Origin: Candidatus Chloroploca mongolica
Lineage (GTDB): Bacteria > Chloroflexota > Chloroflexia > Chloroflexales > Chloroflexaceae
NCBI RefSeq assembly: GCF_004762035.2
Contig: NZ_SIJK02000007.1
Coordinates: 62,001-126,000, forward strand
Direction of reading: 5' to 3'
Length of the DNA: 64,000 nucleotides
In this document: one piece after another, positions 45,266 through 53,483 of the stretch
Numbering within the stretch: the first letter of the stretch is position 1
How the letters are laid out: the number at the start of each line of letters is the position of its first letter
Notes under the pieces: generated by a model
Seen by the model: the letters and a program-made list of their open reading frames with translations, nothing else
Database searches by the model: none
What the model was told of the DNA's origin: nothing
Position numbers and translations under genes: made by a program

Positions 45266-46348
45266 CTAGCGATTAGCTGCCACGGGGCGACGATTGACTT
45301 TGCCCCGCCCCCGTTGCACAGGCGGTGCCCCACGGGGAGTCGTCACCCAGAGCAGACCCGTCATAATTGCAGCCGAGGCAATGCACCACATGCAGGTTGC
45401 GCCAATGACAAAGGGTTCGAGAAACGTCAGGTAGATTGAAAAGATCGTCCCGCCGAAGGCCATGAGGGGCATCGCGAGCCTGGCATAGTGGGCGGCCTGA
45501 CCTGCGCCAAAACGATACACAAGCCACGCGATCAGGAAGAGGGCATAACCAGCAACCCCCAGCACCCCAACCGGGATACCAAGGAACGTCGCATAGACAC
45601 TCTGTTGCACCGCATTGCAATCACCAACAGGGCCACAGACCGCCTCGGCACCACTCACTTCCACAAACGCAAGATAAGCCGAGACGATGATGCCAGCGAC
45701 GGCAAGGATTGGCACCGCCAGATTGCGCCACCCAAGCAGCGGGCGATCAAAGGGCGGGCGTGTGGTAATGCCCAGCACAAAGACGGAAACTGTCATCAGC
45801 AAGAGCATCAAGACCGCAATGCTATTGCCCAGCGGATCGCGCTGAAACGGGCTCACCGCAGGTTCAGGTTGTGGCACCACGGCAACCTCGCCCGCTTCAG
45901 TCGTGACCACCTGCGCCGCAATGACCGGTTCGATCCCCGGAATAGTGGGCCAGGCATTGCCGCCAGCCGCAAGCGCCTGTTCAATCAAACCAGGCAACAT
46001 CGCCGGAATCTCGCCACTGCCAACCATCACTGTCTCGCCAAAGACCATGGTGGGCACGCCGAGGCGATTGTCGGGAATATTGAAGGCCGTAATCGCCGCC
46101 TGATAAAGGGTCTGACCAGCAGGCTGACTGACGTCAATCCGGACAATCTGGAGTTGTGAACCATAGCGCGCCTGAAGCGGCGGAAAGACCTCGTCCATGA
46201 CCGTATGGCAATGGGGGCAACTCGGCGAATAGAAAAAGACGGCGCGTGCAGCTGGATCAGCCGCAGCAACGCGCCCAGCAAAAACGAACATCAGCAAGAG
46301 CGTCGCCACCCCAAGGAGCGACCAGCGTGAAACATTTCTACGTATCAT
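45266..46348 (-). CDS. Thioredoxin-VKOR fusion (vitamin K epoxide reductase family)
   Basis: 360 aa. An N-terminal signal/TM helix (LLGVATLLLMFVFAGRVAA) is followed by a thioredoxin-like domain with SPSCPHC (C44, C47), then four to five TM helices of a VKOR domain with CGPVGDCNAVQQSVYATFLG and the quinone-side CMWC. Such fusions oxidise cysteines of exported proteins and pass electrons to quinone. In many bacterial fusions VKOR comes first and Trx last; here Trx is N-terminal. AAGGAG precedes ATG 46348. Divergent from cydABDC, whose oxidase could re-oxidise the quinol. Confidence 0.9.
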   Translation of the reverse strand: MIRRNVSRWSLLGVATLLLMFVFAGRVAAADPAARAVFFYSPSCPHCHTVMDEVFPPLQARYGSQLQIVRIDVSQPAGQTLYQAAITAFNIPDNRLGVPTMVFGETVMVGSGEIPAMLPGLIEQALAAGGNAWPTIPGIEPVIAAQVVTTEAGEVAVVPQPEPAVSPFQRDPLGNSIAVLMLLLMTVSVFVLGITTRPPFDRPLLGWRNLAVPILAVAGIIVSAYLAFVEVSGAEAVCGPVGDCNAVQQSVYATFLGIPVGVLGVAGYALFLIAWLVYRFGAGQAAHYARLAMPLMAFGGTIFSIYLTFLEPFVIGATCMWCIASAAIMTGLLWVTTPRGAPPVQRGRGKVNRRPVAANR

Positions 46349-46441
46349 CAACGTACTCCTTCGTTCGAACCCTCGCGGGAATGCCAACCCAGACCACCAG
46401 CAGAGCAGCAAGCCATATCTAGGAGCGGCACCCCATCAATC

Positions 46442-46496
46442 GTTGCTTCGCTGGCACAACCGCCAGCAAAACTGACGGTTGTGCCAGCAAAGCAAC
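46442..46496. repeat. 25-bp palindrome with two mismatches
   Basis: Arms 46442-46466 and 46472-46496 pair at 23 of 25 positions around CAAAA. The stem core (GCTGGCACAACCG) resembles the 32882/44686 repeats. Lies in the divergent VKOR-cydA gap. Confidence 0.7.
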
Positions 46497-46640
46497 ACCC
46501 TTATTGTACCCAACCAGAGTAGACAACAAAATTGCATTGCCTGAAAACCCGGTTATCAGCCGACAACCCGAACCACAAGTATCAAGCCTTCATTGCCAGT
46601 TATACGATCATAACCGCACCAGGGGTGGAACCTGATACGA

Positions 46641-46658
46641 TTGTGTATATTGGCACAA
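46641..46658. promoter_or_regulatory. Rex-like operator upstream of cydA
   Basis: TTGTG-N8-CACAA, extended to ATTGTG/CACAAT (46640-46659). This is the half-site sequence and spacing of the redox regulator Rex, which responds to NADH/NAD+ and often controls cyd genes. It contains a TATATT that could be a -10 box and ends 40 bp before the cydA start. Assignment is by motif only. Confidence 0.5.
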
Positions 46659-46698
46659 TCTCTTGATGCCAAGGCTTTGGCCTGGCTCGGAGGCAATG

Positions 46699-48093
46699 AT
46701 GGACGTCACCATTCTCGCACGTTGGCAGTTCGCAATTACGACGGTCTACCACTTCTTTTTTGTTCCCCTCTCGATTGGCCTCTCGCTCCTTGTCGCCATT
46801 ATGCAGACGGTCTACTTCCGTAGTGGCAATGAAACCTACAAACGCATGACAAAATTCTGGGGCAAGTTACTCTTGATCAATTTTGCGATCGGGGTAGCTA
46901 CTGGAATTGTGCAAGAATTTCAGTTTGGCATGAACTGGGCTGAATATTCACGGTTTGTCGGGGACATCTTTGGGGCTCCGCTGGCAATCGAGGCATTGAT
47001 GGCCTTTTTCCTCGAATCGACCTTCCTTGGTCTCTGGCTCTTTGGCTGGAACAAGCTCTCTAAAGGCGTTCATCTCGCCTGCATCTGGATGGTCGCCATC
47101 GGGTCAACGATTTCGTCGTTCTGGATCCTGGTGGCGAATTCGTTTATGCATCAGCCGGTTGGCTATGTGATCCGCAATGGCCGCGCCGAGATGGAGAGCT
47201 TTGGGGCGCTGATTGCCAACGGGCATGTCTGGGTGCAGTGGCCGCATACGATGATGGCGGCGATCTGCACAGCGGCCTTCTTTGTGCTGGGTATCAGTGC
47301 CTACCATCTGCGCCGCCCACTCAGCGAGGCTGGGCACGACATGTTCCGCCGCTCGTTCCAGATTGGGGCCATTGCCGCCGTTATCGGGGTGGTCGGCGTC
47401 ATTCTGGCAGGCCATGCCCAGGCGCAATATATGATCCAAGTGCAGCCGATGAAAATGGCGGCAGCCGAGGCAATCTGGGAGACCGAGGATCCCGCACCGA
47501 TGTCGCTCTTTACCATAGCAAGCACGCCAGAACAACGCGATCTCTTTGTGATCAAGGTTCCGGGTCTGTTGAGTTTCCTGGCCTACAATCGGTTTGAGGG
47601 TGCAGTTCCGGGGATCAAAGATCTGCAAGCCGAAGCCGAAGCAACGTATGGGCCTGGCAATTATACGCCCAATGTTTTTCTCGCCTACTGGACCTTCCGG
47701 GCAATGGTTGGCGCAGGCTTTGCCATGCTTGGCCTGGCTGTAGTGGCCCTCTACTCTGTCTTGCGCAATCGCATTACGAGTAGTACGGCTTTTCTCTGGT
47801 TGCTGATCCCTGCGATCGGCCTGCCCTACCTGGCGAATGCGACCGGCTGGATCTTCACCGAGATGGGTCGCCAGCCCTGGATCGTCTATGGCGTGATGTT
47901 GACGAGTGAAGGCGTCTCGGCGACTGTTGGCGTCGGGTATGTCTTGATGAGTTTGATTGGCTTCACCCTGGTCTATCTAGGCTTGATCGCCGCCACAGTC
48001 TTTTTGATGCTGAAATATGCCCGTCAGGTACCCGGCGAAGAACCTCAGCCGAGCAAACAACCTTCGCTGCGCCCTGCTCCCGCTGGCGACTGA
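46699..48093 (+). CDS. cydA: Cytochrome bd-type quinol oxidase subunit I
   Basis: 464 aa, nine or so TM helices. ARWQFAITTVYHFFFVPLSIG holds the heme b595 ligand His18; FLESTFLGLWLFGWNKLSKG, NSFMHQPVGY, and GWIFTEMGRQPW are CydA signatures. The periplasmic Q-loop is short, as in CIO-type oxidases. CydA binds quinol and hemes b558, b595 and d and reduces oxygen to water. GGAGG is 5 nt before ATG 46699; an ATG at 46696 is also possible. First of cydABDC. Confidence 0.93.
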   Translation: MDVTILARWQFAITTVYHFFFVPLSIGLSLLVAIMQTVYFRSGNETYKRMTKFWGKLLLINFAIGVATGIVQEFQFGMNWAEYSRFVGDIFGAPLAIEALMAFFLESTFLGLWLFGWNKLSKGVHLACIWMVAIGSTISSFWILVANSFMHQPVGYVIRNGRAEMESFGALIANGHVWVQWPHTMMAAICTAAFFVLGISAYHLRRPLSEAGHDMFRRSFQIGAIAAVIGVVGVILAGHAQAQYMIQVQPMKMAAAEAIWETEDPAPMSLFTIASTPEQRDLFVIKVPGLLSFLAYNRFEGAVPGIKDLQAEAEATYGPGNYTPNVFLAYWTFRAMVGAGFAMLGLAVVALYSVLRNRITSSTAFLWLLIPAIGLPYLANATGWIFTEMGRQPWIVYGVMLTSEGVSATVGVGYVLMSLIGFTLVYLGLIAATVFLMLKYARQVPGEEPQPSKQPSLRPAPAGD

Positions 48094-48107
48094 AAGGACA
48101 CCCTGCA

Positions 48108-49121
48108 ATGGATCTCAATATCCTCTGGTTTATACTCGTCGCCGTGCTCTTTATCGGCTTCTTCATCCTCGAAGGCTTTGATTATGGGGTGGGCATTCTC
48201 TTGCCAATTATGGGCAAGACCGATACCGAACGGCGGGTGGTGATCAATACGGTCGGCCCGGTCTGGGATGGCAATGAGGTCTGGGTGCTGACCGCTGGCG
48301 GCGCGATCTTTGCGGCCTTTCCGCACTGGTATGCGACCCTCTTTAGCGGCTTCTATCTTGCGCTCTTTTTGATGCTGGTCGCTTTGATCATCCGAGCCGT
48401 TGCCTTTGAGTACCGCAGCAAGGCCGAAGATCCCAAATGGCGCGCCTGGTGGGATCGGGGCATTGTCTTTGGTAGTCTGATCCCCGCGATCCTCTGGGGG
48501 GTCGCACTCGGCAATATGCTGCGTGGGGTGCCCATTGATGCCGATATGCACTACGTCGGTACCTTCTTTGACCTGCTGAACCCGTATGCAATCATCGGCG
48601 GGTTGACGTCGCTCTCGATGTTTCTCCTGCACGGGGCGATCTTCTTGAACCTGAAGACAAGCGGTGAACTGAGCGAACGGGCGCTGCACCTGACCCGGCG
48701 CATTGGCCCGGTGACAACGGTGATGGTTGCGATCTTCATTGTGTCAACGTATCTGATGACCGATTCATTCAGCCGCCTCGGCGTCAATCCCGGCCCGATT
48801 CCCATCGCTTCCCTGGGCGCTCTCTTTGCCGCCGCCTATTTTGTGCATATCGGGCGCCTCGGCTGGGCCTTCTTGATGACCAGCGTCAATATTGGCCTCT
48901 CGGTCATTACCATCTTTATGGCGCTCTTCCCCAGGGTGATGGTCTCAAGCCTCGATCCCGCCTGGAGCCTGACGATCTACAATGCGTCGTCAAGCCCGAA
49001 GACCCTGACGATTATGAGCATCGTCGCCCTGATCTTTATTCCGATCGTGCTGGCGTATCAGACCTGGACCTACTGGGTCTTTCGGCATCGTATAAGCATT
49101 GAGAGTGAGTTGACGTATTAG
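48108..49121 (+). CDS. cydB: Cytochrome bd-type quinol oxidase subunit II
   Basis: 337 aa, eight or more TM helices. FFILEGFDYGVGILLPIMGK, VINTVGPVWDGNEVWVLTAGGAIFAAFP (motifs GPVWDGNEVW and TAGGAIFAAFP), AFEYRSKAEDPKW and SLSMFLLHGAIFL are diagnostic of CydB. It forms the oxidase with CydA. Starts 15 bp after cydA; AAAGGA ribosome site. Confidence 0.94.
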   Translation: MDLNILWFILVAVLFIGFFILEGFDYGVGILLPIMGKTDTERRVVINTVGPVWDGNEVWVLTAGGAIFAAFPHWYATLFSGFYLALFLMLVALIIRAVAFEYRSKAEDPKWRAWWDRGIVFGSLIPAILWGVALGNMLRGVPIDADMHYVGTFFDLLNPYAIIGGLTSLSMFLLHGAIFLNLKTSGELSERALHLTRRIGPVTTVMVAIFIVSTYLMTDSFSRLGVNPGPIPIASLGALFAAAYFVHIGRLGWAFLMTSVNIGLSVITIFMALFPRVMVSSLDPAWSLTIYNASSSPKTLTIMSIVALIFIPIVLAYQTWTYWVFRHRISIESELTY

Positions 49122-49160
49122 CATCGCAGGGGCGGGACTGTCGTCCCGCCCCTGCGATGC
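49121..49160. terminator. 18-bp hairpin after cydB
   Basis: Arms 49121-49138 and 49143-49160 are perfect complements with a TGTC loop; the first base is the last base of the cydB stop. It could reduce read-through from cydAB into cydDC, giving more oxidase than assembly factor. Confidence 0.65.
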
Positions 49161-49196
49161 TTGGGAATATGGCCCGGTTTGGGAATATGACCCGGT
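49161..49196 (+). repeat. 18-bp tandem duplication at the cydD start
   Basis: Units 49161-49178 and 49179-49196 are 17/18 identical (TTGGGAATATG then A/G, CCCGGT). Each unit holds an ATG (49169 and 49187) in the same frame, so the duplication doubles the potential start codons of cydD. Confidence 0.7.
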
Positions 49197-50887
49197 CAAG
49201 ACGATCAAACCTGATGACAACGCAGCGCCCCTGGTTATGGGTGACGATTGCGCTGGGGGCGTTGACGGCGGTGGTGGCCGTTGGTCAGGCGTTGCTCTTG
49301 AGCAGGGTGATTGCGCAGGTCTTTCTGGGTGGGGCCGATCTGGCCGATGTGCAGGCGCTGCTGCTTGGCCTGGTCGCCCTGGCGCTGCTGCGCGCAGCGC
49401 TGAGTTGGGCAGGCGAGATGACGGGGCAACGGCTCGCCAGTCTCGTCAAGCAGGCGCTCCGTGAACGTGTACTGACACATCTGGTGGCCCTCGGACCGAC
49501 GTTTGTCCGGGGCGAGCGCAGTGGCGAACTGGCGAATACGACGCTCGGGGGCGTCGAGGCACTTGATGAGTACCTGAGTCAGTATCTGCCCCAGGTGACG
49601 CTAGCAGCGCTGATGCCCTTGATCGTGCTGGTCTTTGTCCTCCCCTTCGACCCCCTCTCCGGGCTGGTCTTGATGCTGACGGCTCCGCTTATCCCGCTCT
49701 TTCTCTGGTTGATTGGCTCGCTCGCCAAAGAACTGACGGCACGCCAATGGGCCGATATGAGCCGGATGAGTGCCCATTTTCTCGATACACTCCAGGGCTT
49801 GACGACGCTCAAGCTTTTTGGGCGCAGCCGCGAACGCCTGCAAGAGGTTGCGACGATCAGTGCGCAGTTTGGCGATGTGACGATGCAGGTGCTGCGCATT
49901 GCGTTTCTTTCGGCCTTTGCCCTCGAATTGATTGCGAGCCTCAGTACGGCGATCATTGCGGTCGAGATCGGGCTACGGTTGCTCTATGGGCGCATGGCCT
50001 TCGAGCCAGCCCTGACGATCCTGATCCTCGCGCCAGAGTTCTACCTGCCGCTGCGTCTGCTCGGCCAGCGCCACCACGCCGGCATGGCGGGCAAAGAGGC
50101 GCTCGGGCGGATCGAGGCGATCCTGGCAACCCCAGTGGCTGTGCCACCCTCGCCAATGCGACAGGCACCACCTACGCACGGAGACCTCGAACTCAAGGGG
50201 GTTTCATTTGCCTATGACCACGGTGCCCGTCCGGTCTTGCACCAGTTCGACCTGCGCATTCCGGCGGGGCAGACGGTTGCGCTGGTTGGGCCAAGTGGCG
50301 TCGGCAAGAGCAGTGTGGCGGCGCTGTTGATGGGCTTTGTTCAACCCGACGAAGGCAGCATTTCTGTTGGCGGCGTCCCCCTGACCGAGGTCGATCTGGG
50401 CGCGTGGCGGCAGCAGGTGGCCTGGGTCAGCCAGCATCCGGCACTCTTTTATGGCAGTGTCGCCGAGAATCTGCGCCTGGCGCGCCCCGACGCTTCCGAT
50501 GAGGCGCTGGAAGTGGCCGCACGTGCCGCCGGTGCGCACGCTTTCATCACGGCGCTGCCGCAAGGGTATGCCACCCCCATCGGCGAAGGCGGAACACGGC
50601 TCTCGGGAGGGCAACGCCAGCGTCTCGCGCTCGCCCGCGCCTTGCTCAAAGATGCGCCTTTTGTGATCCTCGATGAGCCAACCTCGCACCTTGACCCGGC
50701 CAGCGAATTGGAGATCCGCACAGCGTTGCGTGAGTTGCTGCGCGGTCGGACAGCGCTGATCATCACGCATAGCGCATCACTGCTAGCTGAGGTCGATCAC
50801 GTGGTGCAACTCGAACCGCTTGGCGACAAGGAGACGATGGTAGCGCAGGGTTCGCCATCAGCCATGCTGCGGGAGGCCCCGCGATGA
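49187..50887 (+). CDS. cydD: Heterodimeric ABC transporter CydD (cytochrome bd assembly)
   Basis: 566 aa from this start. Six TM helices, then an ABC domain with Walker A GPSGVGKSS, WVSQHPALFYGSVAENL (CydD Q-loop), signature LSGGQRQRLALARAL, Walker B FVILDEPTSHLD and switch His ITHSAS. CydDC exports thiols such as glutathione or cysteine, or senses heme, and is needed to mature cytochrome bd. The start is uncertain (ATG at 49169, 49187 or 49214; no strong ribosome site). Overlaps cydC by 4 bp. Confidence 0.9.
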   Translation: MTRSRRSNLMTTQRPWLWVTIALGALTAVVAVGQALLLSRVIAQVFLGGADLADVQALLLGLVALALLRAALSWAGEMTGQRLASLVKQALRERVLTHLVALGPTFVRGERSGELANTTLGGVEALDEYLSQYLPQVTLAALMPLIVLVFVLPFDPLSGLVLMLTAPLIPLFLWLIGSLAKELTARQWADMSRMSAHFLDTLQGLTTLKLFGRSRERLQEVATISAQFGDVTMQVLRIAFLSAFALELIASLSTAIIAVEIGLRLLYGRMAFEPALTILILAPEFYLPLRLLGQRHHAGMAGKEALGRIEAILATPVAVPPSPMRQAPPTHGDLELKGVSFAYDHGARPVLHQFDLRIPAGQTVALVGPSGVGKSSVAALLMGFVQPDEGSISVGGVPLTEVDLGAWRQQVAWVSQHPALFYGSVAENLRLARPDASDEALEVAARAAGAHAFITALPQGYATPIGEGGTRLSGGQRQRLALARALLKDAPFVILDEPTSHLDPASELEIRTALRELLRGRTALIITHSASLLAEVDHVVQLEPLGDKETMVAQGSPSAMLREAPR

Positions 50888-52581
50888 GCACGCCACGCCT
50901 GTTCTTACGCCTGCTCGTGCTGATCGCGCCTTATCGTGGCTGGTTTGCCATCGCGGTCTTGCTCGGTTTTGCGACGGTGGGCAGCAGCATCGGCCTGATC
51001 GCAACGTCATCCTACCTGATCGCCAGTGCCGCCCTGATGCCCTCGATTGCCGTCTTGAGTATACCGATTGTCGGTGTCCGCTTCTTTGGCATTGCGCGGG
51101 CGCTCTTTCGGTATGCCGAGCGTTATACGGCGCATACGGCTACCTTCCGGCTGCTCGCAGGGATGCGGGGCTGGTTTTATGAGACAGTCGAACCGCTGGC
51201 CCCCGCCGGTCTCATTGATCAGCGCGGGGGCGACCTGCTCGCACGAGCCGTCGGCGATGTTGAAACGCTTGAGCAATTCTACCTGCGTGTGCTCGCGCCG
51301 CCTCTCGTCGCGCTGCTCGCCGGCCTGCTCGCCTGCGGACTGATGCTCGCCTTTGATCTGCGCCTGGCCCTTATGCTCTTGCTGCTCCTCGGGCTTGCTG
51401 GCCTTGTCGTCCCCCTGCTTGTCCACGTCCTGAGTCGCCGTTCTGCCGGGGCAAGCATCGCCCACCGTGCCGCCCTCTCGACAAACCTGGTCGAAGGCGT
51501 GCAAGCGCTTGACGACCTGCTAGCGCTTGGGCGAGAGGATCTGCTGCTGGCACGGGTGCGCGAAGATAGTCGCCGCCTGGCGCAGGCCCAGGAACACCTG
51601 GCGACGGTACGCGGCCTCGGCAACGGCCTCGTACTGTTGCTGAGCCACCTCGCGGCACTAGCAATGCTGCTGCTTGCCATCCCCCTAGTGCGCAACGGCG
51701 AGCTCGACGGGGTCTACCTGGCCCTGCTTGCGCTGACCGCCCTTGCCTCATTTGAAGCCGTGACCCCACTCGCGGTCGCCTTACAGAGCCTCGAAACAAG
51801 CCTGGCGGCGGCACGCCGGATCTTCGCCATCACCGACACCCCAGCGCAGATCAGCAACGAACCAGCCACCTCACCAGAGCCACAAGATTACAGTCTCGAA
51901 CTGCGCAACGTCAGCTTCAGCTATCCCGGCCAGTCCCAGAACGTCCTGGAAAACCTGAGTTTGCGCATCGAAGCGGGGCAGCAACTCGCCCTGATCGGCC
52001 CAAGCGGGGTAGGCAAAAGCACCCTGGTGCAGTTGATTTTGCGCTTCTGGGAAGGATGGAGCGGCGAGATTCTGCTTGGTGGTGTTCCGCTCCGGGCGTA
52101 TCGCGCCGAAGACGTACGGCAGATGATTGGCGTCGTCGCGCAGCACACACACCTCTTCAACGGCACGATCGCCGACAACCTACGCATCGCCCGCCCAATG
52201 GCAAGCCAGGCCGAACTGGACGAAGCGTGTCGGCGCGCCCACCTGAGCGACCTGATCAACCGGCTACCCAACGGCTACGACACCTGGATCGGCGAACAAG
52301 GCATGAAACTCAGTGGCGGCGAACGTCAACGGCTCGCCATTGCCCGCGCCCTGCTGAAAGACGCCCCGATTCTCATCCTCGACGAACCAACGGCTCATCT
52401 CGACCAGACCACCGCCAGCGACGTCGTCGCCGCACTCGAAGAACTACGCCAGGGGCGCACCACACTCACAATCACCCACCGCCACGAACACCTCGCCAGC
52501 GTAGAGCGGATTGTGGAGCTATACCAAGCCCGCTGCGGAAACGATGCGGATCATCCCACGACGAAAGGCGCTGAGTCATAA
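50884..52581 (+). CDS. cydC: Heterodimeric ABC transporter CydC (cytochrome bd assembly)
   Basis: 565 aa. Six TM helices; ALFRYAERYTAHTATFRLLAGMR (cited in part: RYAERYTAHTATFRLL) is a CydC mark. ABC domain with GPSGVGKST, GVVAQHTHLFNGTIADNLRI (Q-loop), LSGGERQRLAIARAL, LILDEPTAHLD and ITHRHE. Pairs with CydD. ATG 50884 overlaps the cydD stop. Confidence 0.92.
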   Translation: MSTPRLFLRLLVLIAPYRGWFAIAVLLGFATVGSSIGLIATSSYLIASAALMPSIAVLSIPIVGVRFFGIARALFRYAERYTAHTATFRLLAGMRGWFYETVEPLAPAGLIDQRGGDLLARAVGDVETLEQFYLRVLAPPLVALLAGLLACGLMLAFDLRLALMLLLLLGLAGLVVPLLVHVLSRRSAGASIAHRAALSTNLVEGVQALDDLLALGREDLLLARVREDSRRLAQAQEHLATVRGLGNGLVLLLSHLAALAMLLLAIPLVRNGELDGVYLALLALTALASFEAVTPLAVALQSLETSLAAARRIFAITDTPAQISNEPATSPEPQDYSLELRNVSFSYPGQSQNVLENLSLRIEAGQQLALIGPSGVGKSTLVQLILRFWEGWSGEILLGGVPLRAYRAEDVRQMIGVVAQHTHLFNGTIADNLRIARPMASQAELDEACRRAHLSDLINRLPNGYDTWIGEQGMKLSGGERQRLAIARALLKDAPILILDEPTAHLDQTTASDVVAALEELRQGRTTLTITHRHEHLASVERIVELYQARCGNDADHPTTKGAES

Positions 52582-52921
52582 GCGAACCGCATCTATAGCT
52601 GCCAGCCGCTCATCCGGCTGCACCGTGGCGCTTGCTGATCAACGTACCGAATATCCGTTGCTCGTTACCGATGCGCTTCTGCGCGAAATATGACCGAAAA
52701 CTCGCATAGACGGCGCATGGGCGGTGTGGCACGGGTATGGCGGGTGGAGGTGGCAAAAGCGCGGTGTGGCACGGGTATGGCGGGCGGAAGTAGCAAAAAC
52801 GCCGTCTAATTCATGTTCGTTAGGTCGCCGTAAGCGCGCATCCCTCCCATCGTACCCGCTATGCCCTGTGATACAATAACGATGTCTGTGAATGCTGCGC
52901 ATCGAAGGAGCGACTGACGTC
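52582..52921 (+). other. Intergenic region between cydC and the PIN remnant
   Basis: 340 bp with no credible gene. It holds a two-copy 40-bp tandem repeat (52721-52800) and a possible -10 box TACAAT at 52872-52877 without a clear -35. GAAGGAG at 52904-52910 is the ribosome site of the interrupted PIN gene. Confidence 0.5.
52721..52800 (+). repeat. 40-bp tandem repeat, two copies
   Basis: Units 52721-52760 and 52761-52800 share 36 of 40 bases, starting GCGGTGTGGCACGGGTATGG. Purine-rich on the plus strand. No function recognised. Confidence 0.8.
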
Positions 52922-52946
52922 ATGCGGGTCTATCTTGACCTTCGGG

Positions 52947-52993
52947 AACCCGCCGCAAGCCGCCGCCCTTTAGGGCGTGCGGTTAGGCGGGTT
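52947..52993 (+). repeat. Left-end hairpin of the IS element
   Basis: AACCCGCC (52947-52954) pairs with GGCGGGTT (52986-52993); the interior has a CCGC/GCGG and GCCC-TTTA-GGGC stem. TnpA recognises such imperfect hairpins near the left end. Confidence 0.75.
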
Positions 52994-53090
52994 TCTCGCT
53001 GGCTTTAGCCAGAACATCGAACATCCTTGCGGTTGTTGTCATTCTATGCTATCCTGTCAACATAGAAATCAACAACTGCAAGGCAGGGCG

Positions 53091-53480
53091 ATGGAGTACC
53101 AGCGCGACGAACACCGGGTTCATCTCATCCTCTATCACCTCGTCTGGACGCCGAAGCGCCGCAAGGCTGTCCTCAAAGATGCGATTGCCGTAGACTGTCG
53201 GCGGCTGATTGAGCAGAAGTGCGCCGAGCAGGGATGGGAGATCGTGGAGCTGGCGATCCAACCCGATCATATCCATCTGTTCGTGCGCGTTTGGCCGAGC
53301 GTTTCGGCTGCCGACGTGGTGAAGGCGGTGAAGGGTCTCACCTCTCACGAGCTACGCGAACGTTATGCCGTCTTGCGGAAACTTCCGTCATTGTGGACGC
53401 GCTCCTCCTTTGCCGCGACGGTCGGGAACGTCGCGAATGAAACCGTGCAGCGGTACATCGCCGCCCAAAAGGGACTCTAG
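53091..53480 (+). CDS. tnpA: IS200/IS605 Y1 transposase TnpA
   Basis: 129 aa. HUH motif at H60-I-H62 (IQPDHIHLFVRV) and the nucleophile Tyr122 in NETVQRYIAAQ. LYHLVWTPKRRKAVL is the family N-terminus. It cuts single-stranded DNA at both element ends by a 5'-phosphotyrosine intermediate. Complete and not frameshifted. Followed 3 bp later by tnpB. Confidence 0.93.
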   Translation: MEYQRDEHRVHLILYHLVWTPKRRKAVLKDAIAVDCRRLIEQKCAEQGWEIVELAIQPDHIHLFVRVWPSVSAADVVKAVKGLTSHELRERYAVLRKLPSLWTRSSFAATVGNVANETVQRYIAAQKGL

Positions 53481-53483
53481 CCA

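Noticed and set aside
52511-52693. Short frame across the cydC end into the gap
   Set aside because: Mostly a shadow of cydC; the tail has no motif or ribosome site.
52721-52800. CRISPR-like array
   Set aside because: Two directly abutting units without spacers and no cas genes nearby.
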